Positions 1 to 5,965 of a stretch of 6,262 nucleotides of DNA are shown one piece after another. Numbering within the stretch: the first letter of the stretch is position 1; each line of letters opens with the position of its first letter. The translations under genes were made by a program, and so were the position numbers. The notes beneath the pieces are model-generated. The model was not told the origin of the DNA, made no database searches, and worked only from the letters and a program-made list of their open reading frames with translations. Origin of the DNA: Bacteroidota bacterium (GTDB lineage Bacteria; Bacteroidota; Bacteroidia; Flavobacteriales; Weeksellaceae); the NCBI GenBank assembly GCA_023399675.1, contig JAEWOM010000065.1, forward strand, positions 1 through 6,262, read 5' to 3'.

Positions 1-455
1 GTGCAGGAGCAATGCTGGCACTGATTTGCGATTTCGTACTCGCTTCAGAAAAAGCCTACTTCTCACAGGCATTCTCCGGAATTGGTTTAATTCCTGATAC
101 CGGGGGCACATATTTCCTGCCAAAACTGGTTGGCCGCCAAATGGCAAATTACCTGGCTTTTACCGGTAAAAAACTGTCAGCTGAAGAATCAAAAACGCTT
201 GGGTTGGTTGCGGAAGTATTTCCTGAAGAAGAATTTATGACGAAATCACTCGAAATTCTGGAGAAAATTTCTGATATGCCTACCGCAGCATTGAAACTTA
301 CGAAGAGAGCATTTGCAGAATCTTACGATAATACACTGAAGAAACAACTTGAACTTGAAGCCAAACTACAGCAGGAAGCAGCAAATTCTCAGGATTTTCG
401 TGAGGGTGTAGCCGCTTTCCATGATAAAAGAAAGCCGGTTTACAAGGGCAGATAA
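1..455 (+). CDS. paaG: PaaG, 2-(1,2-epoxy-1,2-dihydrophenyl)acetyl-CoA isomerase (5'-truncated by window edge)
   Basis: Crotonase-superfamily enzyme that isomerises ring-1,2-epoxyphenylacetyl-CoA to oxepin-CoA in aerobic phenylacetate breakdown; cytoplasmic. The frame is open from the first base (first full codon at 3) and begins inside the conserved glycine/alanine-rich oxyanion-hole helix, so the ATG at 12 is an internal Met, not the start. About 150 residues are visible; the family is about 260 long, so roughly 110 N-terminal residues lie upstream. The segment GIGLIPDTGGTYFLP carries the aspartate (codon 96-98) typical of PaaG and isomerase-type crotonases, where hydratases usually have another residue. 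The C-terminus, EGVAAFHDKRKPVYKGR, closely resembles PaaG tails as I recall them. Stop TAA at 453-455, followed at once by a terminator, so this is the last gene of its transcript. The alternative is PaaF or a generic enoyl-CoA hydratase; the IPD motif and the neighbours favour PaaG. Confidence 0.85.
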   Translation, partial: AGAMLALICDFVLASEKAYFSQAFSGIGLIPDTGGTYFLPKLVGRQMANYLAFTGKKLSAEESKTLGLVAEVFPEEEFMTKSLEILEKISDMPTAALKLTKRAFAESYDNTLKKQLELEAKLQQEAANSQDFREGVAAFHDKRKPVYKGR

Positions 456-473
456 CCTAAAATAATTAGAATC

Positions 474-496
474 AACGGGTCTTTACCCGTTTTTTT
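474..496 (+). terminator. Rho-independent terminator after paaG
   Basis: A perfect 7-bp stem (AACGGGT at 474-480 pairing with ACCCGTT at 485-491) closes a CTTT tetraloop and runs directly into a T tract to 496. It lies 18 nt past the paaG stop and about 115 nt before paaH, so it should end the paaG transcript and separate it from the downstream genes. Confidence 0.85.
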
Positions 497-610
497 GTGG
501 TGAAAATCGCCAAGATCCATTTTTCATATTTATTCAACGGACTTAAATGTTTGAACCTCAATTTTCAGTTGTGGAGCACGCAGGAAGTCCAAAAAAGATA
601 AAAATATTTC

Positions 611-1774
611 ATGAGTAAATCTCAAATTTCAAAAGTAGGCGTAATCGGTTCCGGAACGATGGGAATCGGTATTGCGCAGGTTGCGGCTACGAATGGCTGT
701 GAGGTATTTCTGTTTGATGTGAATTCTGAACAGACAGAAAAATCGATGGCCGGTTTGCGGAAAACCTTTGATAAATTAGTAGAGAAAGGAAAGATCACAA
801 CCGAAACTGCAGAACAAATTTTCGCAAGAATCAAATCGTGCAATGATCTGCTACAGTTGAAAGATTGTGGGCTCGTTATTGAAGCCATCATTGAGAACGC
901 AGACATCAAGAAGAAAGTTTTTGCTGAGCTGGAAACCCATGTATCGCAAAGCTGCATCATCGGATCCAATACTTCGTCCATTTCCATCACCTCTCTGTCG
1001 GCCGGTTTGAAAAAACCTGAGCGCTTCATCGGAATCCATTTCTTTAATCCGGCGCCTCTGATGCCTTTGGTAGAGGTAATTCCCGGACTTTTAACAGAAA
1101 AAGATCTTGCGCAGGAAATGTACAGCCTGATGAAATCCTGGGGGAAAGTTCCTGTAATTGCAAAGGATATTCCCGGGTTTATTGTCAACCGTATTGCGCG
1201 TCCTTTTTATGGTGAAGCGTTAAGGATTGTTGAAGAAAATATTGCGACTGTAGAGCAGGTGGATGAAGCCATGAAAACGCTCGGAAACTTCAAAATGGGA
1301 CCGTTCGAACTCATGGATTTAATTGGTATCGATGTCAATTATTCAGTGACCACAACTGTTTATAAAGACTATTTCTATGATCCTAAATACAAACCGTCTT
1401 TACTTCAGCAGAGAATGAGCGAAGCGAAACTTCACGGCAGAAAAACGGGCAGAGGGTTTTATGAATATGAAGCAGGAAGCGCGAAGCAGGCAGCAGGAAG
1501 CACAGAAACGCCTGAAGAATTGAAACAGCAGGTTTTTATGAGAATCATTTCTATGCTCATCAACGAAGCTGTGGAAGCCAAAAGACTGGGAATTGCCTCC
1601 GATGAAGCTATTGAACTGGCAATGCAGAAAGGAGTGAATTATCCGAAAGGATTACTGGCTTGGGGGAATGAGATCGGATATTCAAAAATTTCAGAAGCAC
1701 TGCGAAACCTGTACGAAGAATATCAGGAAGAACGCTACAGACAAAGTCCGCTTCTGAAAAAATTGCAAAACTAA
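611..1774 (+). CDS. paaH: PaaH-type 3-hydroxyacyl-CoA (3-hydroxyadipyl-CoA) dehydrogenase
   Basis: NAD-dependent dehydrogenase, expected to oxidise 3-hydroxyadipyl-CoA to 3-oxoadipyl-CoA late in phenylacetate catabolism; cytoplasmic. The 387-residue protein has a Rossmann domain with GSGTMG (residues 13-18) and Asp36 at the end of beta-2, the usual NAD rather than NADP choice. Ser122, His143, Glu155 and Asn193 have the same spacing as the catalytic set of human short-chain HAD (S137/H158/E170/N208). HFFNPAPLMPLVE and DIPGFIVNR are family signatures. The first C-terminal HAD domain covers about 188-285. A low-complexity Ala/Gly/Ser/Lys/Gln linker covers about 287-302. A second C-terminal HAD domain follows (about 303-387) with the PaaH-like tail NYPKGLLAW...ERYRQSPLL. 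E. coli PaaH is about 475 residues, so the inter-domain spacer is much shorter here. The start at 611 lies 13 residues before the first Rossmann glycine, as expected; there is no Shine-Dalgarno. A 3-hydroxybutyryl-CoA dehydrogenase is the alternative; the second C-terminal domain and the neighbours favour PaaH. Confidence 0.82.
   Translation: MSKSQISKVGVIGSGTMGIGIAQVAATNGCEVFLFDVNSEQTEKSMAGLRKTFDKLVEKGKITTETAEQIFARIKSCNDLLQLKDCGLVIEAIIENADIKKKVFAELETHVSQSCIIGSNTSSISITSLSAGLKKPERFIGIHFFNPAPLMPLVEVIPGLLTEKDLAQEMYSLMKSWGKVPVIAKDIPGFIVNRIARPFYGEALRIVEENIATVEQVDEAMKTLGNFKMGPFELMDLIGIDVNYSVTTTVYKDYFYDPKYKPSLLQQRMSEAKLHGRKTGRGFYEYEAGSAKQAAGSTETPEELKQQVFMRIISMLINEAVEAKRLGIASDEAIELAMQKGVNYPKGLLAWGNEIGYSKISEALRNLYEEYQEERYRQSPLLKKLQN
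1470..1504 (+). repeat. Degenerate 7-bp tandem repeat inside paaH (five units)
   Basis: Five consecutive heptamers read AAGCAGG, AAGCGCG, AAGCAGG, CAGCAGG and AAGCACA. Units one and three are identical and the others differ from them by one to three bases. Three units equal 21 bp, so the protein shows a seven-residue echo (AGSAKQA then AGSTETP) in the linker between the two C-terminal domains of PaaH. Confidence 0.7.
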
Positions 1775-1776
1775 AT

Positions 1777-1808
1777 CACTTAACCACTAAACTACTCAGC
1801 CGCTAAGT
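1777..1808 (+). repeat. Degenerate 8-bp tandem repeat filling the paaH-paaI spacer
   Basis: Four back-to-back octamers, CACTTAAC, CACTAAAC, TACTCAGC and CGCTAAGT, share the pattern YRCT followed by an A/C-rich half. They occupy all but two bases of the 34-nt spacer and end at the base before the paaI ATG. No protein is encoded and no stem-loop is apparent. Confidence 0.6.
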
Positions 1809-2222
1809 ATGACTCCATTAGAAACCGCTCAATATATGCTCAATCAGGATTATTTCTCCCAATGGATGGGAATTAAACTGATTGAAGTACGCGAAAAATA
1901 CTGTTTGATTGAAATGCCGATAAAAGCAGAGATGATTAACGGCCTAAAGACCGTCCACGGCGGAATTACTTTCGCGTTCGCCGATTCTGCACTGGCTTTT
2001 TCCTCGAACAATACCAACGACGCTTCGGTTGCGCTAAACTGCATGATTTCATTCACCAAAGCAGTGAGAATGGGCGACACATTAATTGCTGAAAGCATTC
2101 TAATGGCAGATACCAAGAAAACGGCTGTTTATGATATCACCATTACCAATCAGCACAAAGTTATGGTCGCCACTTTCAGAGGAACGGTTTATAAAATTGA
2201 TAAAAAAGTAACAGATCTTTGA
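1809..2222 (+). CDS. paaI: PaaI-type hotdog-fold acyl-CoA thioesterase
   Basis: Cytoplasmic thioesterase thought to hydrolyse aberrant or stalled aryl- and ring-opened CoA thioesters of the phenylacetate pathway, releasing CoA and limiting toxic intermediates. At 137 residues it has the usual single-hotdog length. Asn44, the His50-Gly51-Gly52 motif on the long helix and Asp59 reproduce the N-x5-HGG-x6-D spacing of E. coli PaaI (N46/H52/D61), so the active site looks intact. The C-terminal strand region (KTAVYDITITNQ...VATFRGTVYK) matches the family. The ATG at 1809 is chosen because N-terminal MTPLETAQYMLNQD is a normal PaaI leader helix. It lies 34 nt after paaH and is probably co-transcribed with it. 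The next reading frame can begin with a TTG overlapping this stop by three bases (2219-2222). Confidence 0.88.
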   Translation: MTPLETAQYMLNQDYFSQWMGIKLIEVREKYCLIEMPIKAEMINGLKTVHGGITFAFADSALAFSSNNTNDASVALNCMISFTKAVRMGDTLIAESILMADTKKTAVYDITITNQHKVMVATFRGTVYKIDKKVTDL

Positions 2223-2254
2223 TTTGTAGCGACTTATCTGCAAATCCATTTCTA

Positions 2255-3358
2255 ATGATCCGTTCAACTTTTTCACAGAATCAGCAGGATTGGCGTGTGA
2301 AATACACTTCTTTACCGCTGAAGTTTTTTTTCTTAGTAGCGCTGCTTTTCAACTTCATCTCGGTTTTTGGACAGGAAAAGGGCACAAATGCTAAAGAAAA
2401 TATCAGGAATACGGTCGATAAATTTCCGGCAGGTACTGAATTGGCGATAGCTATCATCAGCAACGGCAAGACTGAATTTATCGGTTATAAAAAAGAACAG
2501 AATGGAGTTACTGAAATCGAAAACCGAAATTCTCTTTTCGAAATCGGATCTGTGACCAAAGTTTTTACTGCGGCGCTACTGGCAAAAGAGGTAGAAAAAG
2601 GGAAGCTCAAGCTGAACGATCCAATTTCTACATTTTTACCGGACTTGGAAGTCGGGAATGGAAAAATTACCTTCCAACAGCTTGCGACTCATACATCCGG
2701 GCTTCCCCGCCTGTCACCGGGAATGCTGCAAACTACGGATTTTCTCAATCCGTACAGTAATTATTCGGTGCAGGTTCTGCTGCAGGATCTTAAAACTGCA
2801 ATGGTTCAGGAAGCTCAGATTGGCCATTCCGAATATTCAAATTTCGGAACGGCAGTTTTGGGATATGCACTGGCAACGTTTAACAAAACCACTTTTGAAG
2901 AGTTACTGACTGAAAACATGTTGCAACCGCTTAAAATGTCCTCTACTTATTTGGACCGTTCCCAAATAAAAGCTAAGCTGGTTCCCGGATTGGATGTGAG
3001 TGGCCGGAATACTTCCGGATGGGATATGAATGCTGCAAATCCTGCGGGCGGTATGATTTCTTCGGCTGCTGATTTAGCTAAATTCATGCAGGAACAGATC
3101 AATGCTCGTGAAAAATGGATTCAGCTGATGCAGACAAAACAGGTGGACCTGAATGATCGGCTTGCCATCGCTTTGGGTTGGCATATCCTGAAAGGAGATA
3201 ATATTCTGTGGCATAACGGTGCTACCGGCGGTTACCGGAGTTTCGTTGCTTTTGATCCCGCTTCCGGTCGTGGAATTGTTGTGCTTAGTAACGTTTCTGC
3301 GATGCATCCGCAGGGCAATAATCTGGAAAAATTAGGAATTTCCCTGCTCAAAAATTAA
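2255..3358 (+). CDS. Exported serine hydrolase, beta-lactamase/class C (AmpC/EstB-like) family
   Basis: Beta-lactamase-fold serine hydrolase; members include class C beta-lactamases, D-Ala-D-Ala peptidases and esterases, so the substrate is open. With the ATG at 2255 the protein has 367 residues. It shows nucleophile motif Ser99-Val-Thr-Lys102 (FEIGSVTK), Tyr194-Ser-Asn196, and His320-Asn-Gly322 in place of KTG, plus the common HTSGLPR. An HxG third motif is more usual in esterase/peptidase-like members and class C relatives than in classic resistance enzymes. A hydrophobic stretch at about residues 24-38 (KFFFLVALLFNFISVFG, then Q) is a Sec signal with a likely cleavage before Gln, and there is no lipobox Cys, so the mature protein should be periplasmic. 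The start is uncertain: TTG 2219 gives 379 residues and overlaps the paaI stop, while GTG 2297 gives a textbook signal peptide beginning MKYTSLPLK (353 residues). The gene has no evident role in phenylacetate catabolism despite its position between paaI and paaZ. Confidence 0.85.
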   Translation: MIRSTFSQNQQDWRVKYTSLPLKFFFLVALLFNFISVFGQEKGTNAKENIRNTVDKFPAGTELAIAIISNGKTEFIGYKKEQNGVTEIENRNSLFEIGSVTKVFTAALLAKEVEKGKLKLNDPISTFLPDLEVGNGKITFQQLATHTSGLPRLSPGMLQTTDFLNPYSNYSVQVLLQDLKTAMVQEAQIGHSEYSNFGTAVLGYALATFNKTTFEELLTENMLQPLKMSSTYLDRSQIKAKLVPGLDVSGRNTSGWDMNAANPAGGMISSAADLAKFMQEQINAREKWIQLMQTKQVDLNDRLAIALGWHILKGDNILWHNGATGGYRSFVAFDPASGRGIVVLSNVSAMHPQGNNLEKLGISLLKN

Positions 3359-3370
3359 ATTTGCAGGAGC

Positions 3371-3412
3371 CGGTAATATTCAATTGTACCGTTACTGCAC
3401 TGTTAAATTAAC
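3371..3412. promoter_or_regulatory. Possible dyad elements upstream of paaZ
   Basis: The 57-nt gap before paaZ holds two small inverted repeats: CGGTA at 3371-3375 with TACCG at 3387-3391, and GTTAA-A-TTAAC at 3402-3412, which ends three bases before the ATG. Either could be an operator or a weak hairpin near the ribosome site, but arms this short in AT-rich DNA also arise by chance. No convincing Bacteroidota -33/-7 promoter was found in the gap. Confidence 0.2.
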
Positions 3413-3415
3413 TTT

Positions 3416-5902
3416 ATGAAACTAAAAAATTATATAGCCGGACAATGGTTGGAAGGCACTGGAGAAGGAATAGAATTGCGGAATGCCGTCAATGGTGAGC
3501 TCGTCGCCATTTCCGATACGGACGGAATCAATTTTGAAGAAGCGCTGGACTATGGGAGAACCGTTGGTTACAAAAATTTAGCTTCGATGACTTTCTACGA
3601 CCGTGGCGAAATGTTGAAAAAAGTAGCACTTTACCTACTCGAAAGAAAGAAAAAATATTACGAACTTTCCTATAAGACCGGTGCAGCCCATTCCGATTCG
3701 TGGGTAGATATTGAAGGCGGTTTCGGTACATTTTTCACGTATTCCGGACTGGCGAAAAGAATGTTGCCTAACACTCCATTTTGGGTGGATGGCGATGTTC
3801 AGAAAATTTCTGCGAACGGAACCCATCTCGGAACGCATATTTTAACACCAAGCGAAGGTGTTTCGGTGCAGATCAATGCCTACAACTTCCCTGTTTGGGG
3901 AATGCTGGAAAAACTTTCAACTTCACTGTTGGCCGGGGTTCCAAGTATTGTGAAACCGGCAACTCCGGGTTCTTACTTAACGAATGCTGTTTTTCAGGAT
4001 ATGATTGAAAGCGGCTTGCTTCCGGAAGGAGCCATTCAGTTGGTGTGCGGTGAACCCGGAAATATTCTGGATTATGTTCAGGACGGCGATTCGGTTCTCT
4101 TCACCGGTTCTGCCTTCACCGGAAGAAAACTGAAATCTATGCCATCAGTTGCTGGAAATGCCGTGCGTTTCAATATGGAAGCTGATTCATTAAACGCCTC
4201 AATTCTTGGTTTGGATGCGAAACCCGGAACACCGGAATTTGATCTGTTCATCAAAGAAGTCCGAAACGAAATGACGACCAAGGCCGGACAGAAATGTACC
4301 GCCATTCGCAGGATTATTGTTCCTGAAAATCTGGTTGGTGATGTTCAGAATGCTTTAACTAAAGCTTTAGATCAGACAATAATTGGAAATCCGCTGAACC
4401 GCGAAACAAGAATGGGTTCCATTGTCGGCAAGAAAGAGGTGGAAGTGCTCCATGAAAAAGTAAATAAGCTAAAAGCTGAAACCGAACTAATCTACGACGG
4501 CGCTCACGAACTGGTAGACGCCGATTATGAAAGCGGTGCCTTCTTTACACCAAAACTGTTCTGGAACGACAGACCTTTCGATAAAAATATTTCCCATGAG
4601 GTGGAAGCGTTCGGACCGGTTTCTACGCTGATGCCGTACAAAGATGCGGAAGAAGCTGCTGCATTGGCAAAGAGAGGAAAAGGAAGCCTGGTCGGTTCAA
4701 TAATTTCTCACGACGAAAAATTTGTAGCTGAAACCGCCTGGAAAATGGGTTCTTCGCATGGTAGAGTATTCGTTCTCAACCGAGATAACGCCAAAGAATC
4801 CACAGGCCACGGATCACCGCTGCCAACTTTAATGCACGGCGGTCCCGGAAGAGCAGGTGGTGGCGAAGAAATGGGCGGACTGAACGGACTTCATTTCTTC
4901 CTTCAGAAAACCGCAATCCAAGGTTCTCCTGATGTACTGACAGCGATTACCAAAATTTATACGCAGGGTGCGGATAAGAAATTCAGTGATAAACATCCGT
5001 TCCAGAAATATTTTGAGGAAGTAGAGATCGGTGACTCACTTGAAACGGCGGGAAGAACGGTTACAGAAGCCGATATTGTAAATTTCTCCAATGTTTCCTG
5101 GGATCATTTCTATGCGCATACTGATGCGACAAGTTTAACAGGTACCATATTCGACCAGACCGTAGCGCACGGTTACTTCATTCTTTCGGCAGCTGCAGGT
5201 TTGTTTGTTTCAGGCAAGAAAGGTCCGGTTATCGCCAATTACGGACTCGAAAATGCAAGTTTCTTCAAACCTGTTTATGCAGGTGATACGATTACCGTTT
5301 ATCTCACAGCGAAAGAAAAAATTAACCGCGGCGTGAAGGGGAGAAATATTCCTTCCGGCGTGGTAAAATGGCTGGTTGAAGTGGTCAATCAACGTGAGGA
5401 AGTGGTTTGTGTAGCGACGATTTTAACCTTAGTTGCGAAGCAGTCACCGTTTATCGAGTTGAACAAAAAGGAAATTCAGAAGAAACTCAATGCTTTGACT
5501 GAAAATTCTGAACGTAAGTTTGGAATCATGACACCGCAAAATATGCTCGAACACCTGGAAGATTTTATGAATTTTTCATTAGGGAAAGCAGAAGCACCAC
5601 TTCGCGAACAAACCGAAGAACAGCTTGAAAAACTCGGCGACTGGCTTTACAAGCATAAACCGATTTCTCAGGGCTTGAAATACGAAGGTCTTCCGGAAAA
5701 TGAAAACGCTCCGCTTCGCTACAAAAACCTGGACGAAGCCAAAGCGAAATTCATGGAAACTTTAGGTGAATTCCTTATTTACTACAGGGAAAATCCTTCT
5801 GCAGAACACAGTCATCCACTGTTTCATTCGTTGAACCGCGAAATGTGGGAACTCTTCCACAGAAAGCATTTTACGTATCATTTTGATCAGTTTGGAATGT
5901 AA
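3416..5902 (+). CDS. paaZ: PaaZ, oxepin-CoA hydrolase / semialdehyde dehydrogenase, with an extra C-terminal DUF1569/DinB-like domain
   Basis: Bifunctional ring-opening enzyme of the phenylacetate pathway; cytoplasmic. The MaoC-like domain hydrolyses oxepin-CoA and the ALDH domain oxidises the semialdehyde to 3-oxo-5,6-didehydrosuberyl-CoA with NADP. Residues about 1-515 are the ALDH domain: FTGS (229-232), general base Glu255 in NMEADSLN, nucleophile Cys294 in GQKCTAIRR, and EAFGPV (397-402). These lie within one position of the E. coli PaaZ catalytic residues E256/C295 as I recall them. Residues about 525-675 are the MaoC-like hydratase, with Asp563 and His568 (WDHFYAH) matching D561/H566 of E. 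coli, and GPVIANYGLENASFFKPVYAGD as the family signature. Usual PaaZ ends near residue 680; this protein continues for about 150 more residues as a distinct domain listed separately. Both catalytic centres look intact. The ATG at 3416 begins the normal MKLKNYIAGQW leader. It lies 57 nt after the hydrolase gene, on the same strand. Confidence 0.93.
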   Translation: MKLKNYIAGQWLEGTGEGIELRNAVNGELVAISDTDGINFEEALDYGRTVGYKNLASMTFYDRGEMLKKVALYLLERKKKYYELSYKTGAAHSDSWVDIEGGFGTFFTYSGLAKRMLPNTPFWVDGDVQKISANGTHLGTHILTPSEGVSVQINAYNFPVWGMLEKLSTSLLAGVPSIVKPATPGSYLTNAVFQDMIESGLLPEGAIQLVCGEPGNILDYVQDGDSVLFTGSAFTGRKLKSMPSVAGNAVRFNMEADSLNASILGLDAKPGTPEFDLFIKEVRNEMTTKAGQKCTAIRRIIVPENLVGDVQNALTKALDQTIIGNPLNRETRMGSIVGKKEVEVLHEKVNKLKAETELIYDGAHELVDADYESGAFFTPKLFWNDRPFDKNISHEVEAFGPVSTLMPYKDAEEAAALAKRGKGSLVGSIISHDEKFVAETAWKMGSSHGRVFVLNRDNAKESTGHGSPLPTLMHGGPGRAGGGEEMGGLNGLHFFLQKTAIQGSPDVLTAITKIYTQGADKKFSDKHPFQKYFEEVEIGDSLETAGRTVTEADIVNFSNVSWDHFYAHTDATSLTGTIFDQTVAHGYFILSAAAGLFVSGKKGPVIANYGLENASFFKPVYAGDTITVYLTAKEKINRGVKGRNIPSGVVKWLVEVVNQREEVVCVATILTLVAKQSPFIELNKKEIQKKLNALTENSERKFGIMTPQNMLEHLEDFMNFSLGKAEAPLREQTEEQLEKLGDWLYKHKPISQGLKYEGLPENENAPLRYKNLDEAKAKFMETLGEFLIYYRENPSAEHSHPLFHSLNREMWELFHRKHFTYHFDQFGM
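5441..5899 (+). other. C-terminal DUF1569/DinB-like domain of PaaZ (domain feature)
   Basis: Residues about 676-828 of PaaZ lie beyond the MaoC domain and look largely alpha-helical. MTPQNMLEHLEDF (705-717) resembles the first metal-ligand helix of DUF1569/DinB-superfamily proteins, which often read 'M..QQMLEH'. The end, HPLFHSLNREMWELFHRKH followed by FTYHFDQFGM, resembles their closing 'HP.FG.L...EW..L...H..HH..QFG' signature. His713 with His818 and His822 could form the three-histidine metal site of the fold; His815 is nearby. The identity comes from recalled family patterns, not a profile search. DinB-like relatives include metal-dependent thiol transferases, but no activity can be assigned here. 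Confidence 0.65.
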
Positions 5903-5910
5903 GGCGCACG

Positions 5911-5937
5911 GATTTCACAGATTTCACAGATTTTTTT
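5911..5937 (+). repeat. 9-bp tandem repeat downstream of paaZ
   Basis: GATTTCACA occurs twice without a gap (5911-5919, 5920-5928), followed by a third decayed unit, GATTTTTTT (5929-5937), and preceded by CACG. It begins 9 bases after the paaZ stop. Similar 'CACGGATTTCACAGATT' tracts are, from memory, common in intergenic DNA of Bacteroidota and often sit near GxxExxY genes. The T tract has no stem before it and is therefore not a standard terminator. Confidence 0.6.
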
Positions 5938-5965
5938 CTTAATGTCATGTTTAATTTATAAATAA

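Noticed and set aside
12..14. ATG as start of the first gene
   Set aside because: The frame stays open to the window edge and the ATG falls in the middle of the conserved crotonase oxyanion-hole segment.
546..553. AATGTTTG as a Bacteroidota -7 element (TAnnTTTG) for paaH
   Set aside because: First base is wrong and no TTG occurs 17-23 nt upstream; kept only as a weak possibility.
622..1188. 188-codon minus-strand open frame opposite paaH
   Set aside because: Shadow of a strongly supported plus-strand gene with complete catalytic motifs; the antisense product shows no recognisable domain.
2658..2909. 83-codon plus-strand frame inside the serine hydrolase gene
   Set aside because: Lies wholly in another frame of a gene with intact family motifs; product is Arg/Cys-rich with no domain features.
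3404..3411. TTG at 3384-3386 with TAAATTAA as a promoter for paaZ
   Set aside because: Two mismatches in the -7 element, and the transcript would begin at or after the ATG at 3416.
5929..5940. T tract after paaZ as an intrinsic terminator
   Set aside because: No inverted repeat precedes it; the sequence before it is a direct repeat.
5942..5965. ATG at 5942 as start of the GxxExxY gene
   Set aside because: It is in the right frame, but TAA at 5963-5965 stops it after seven codons.
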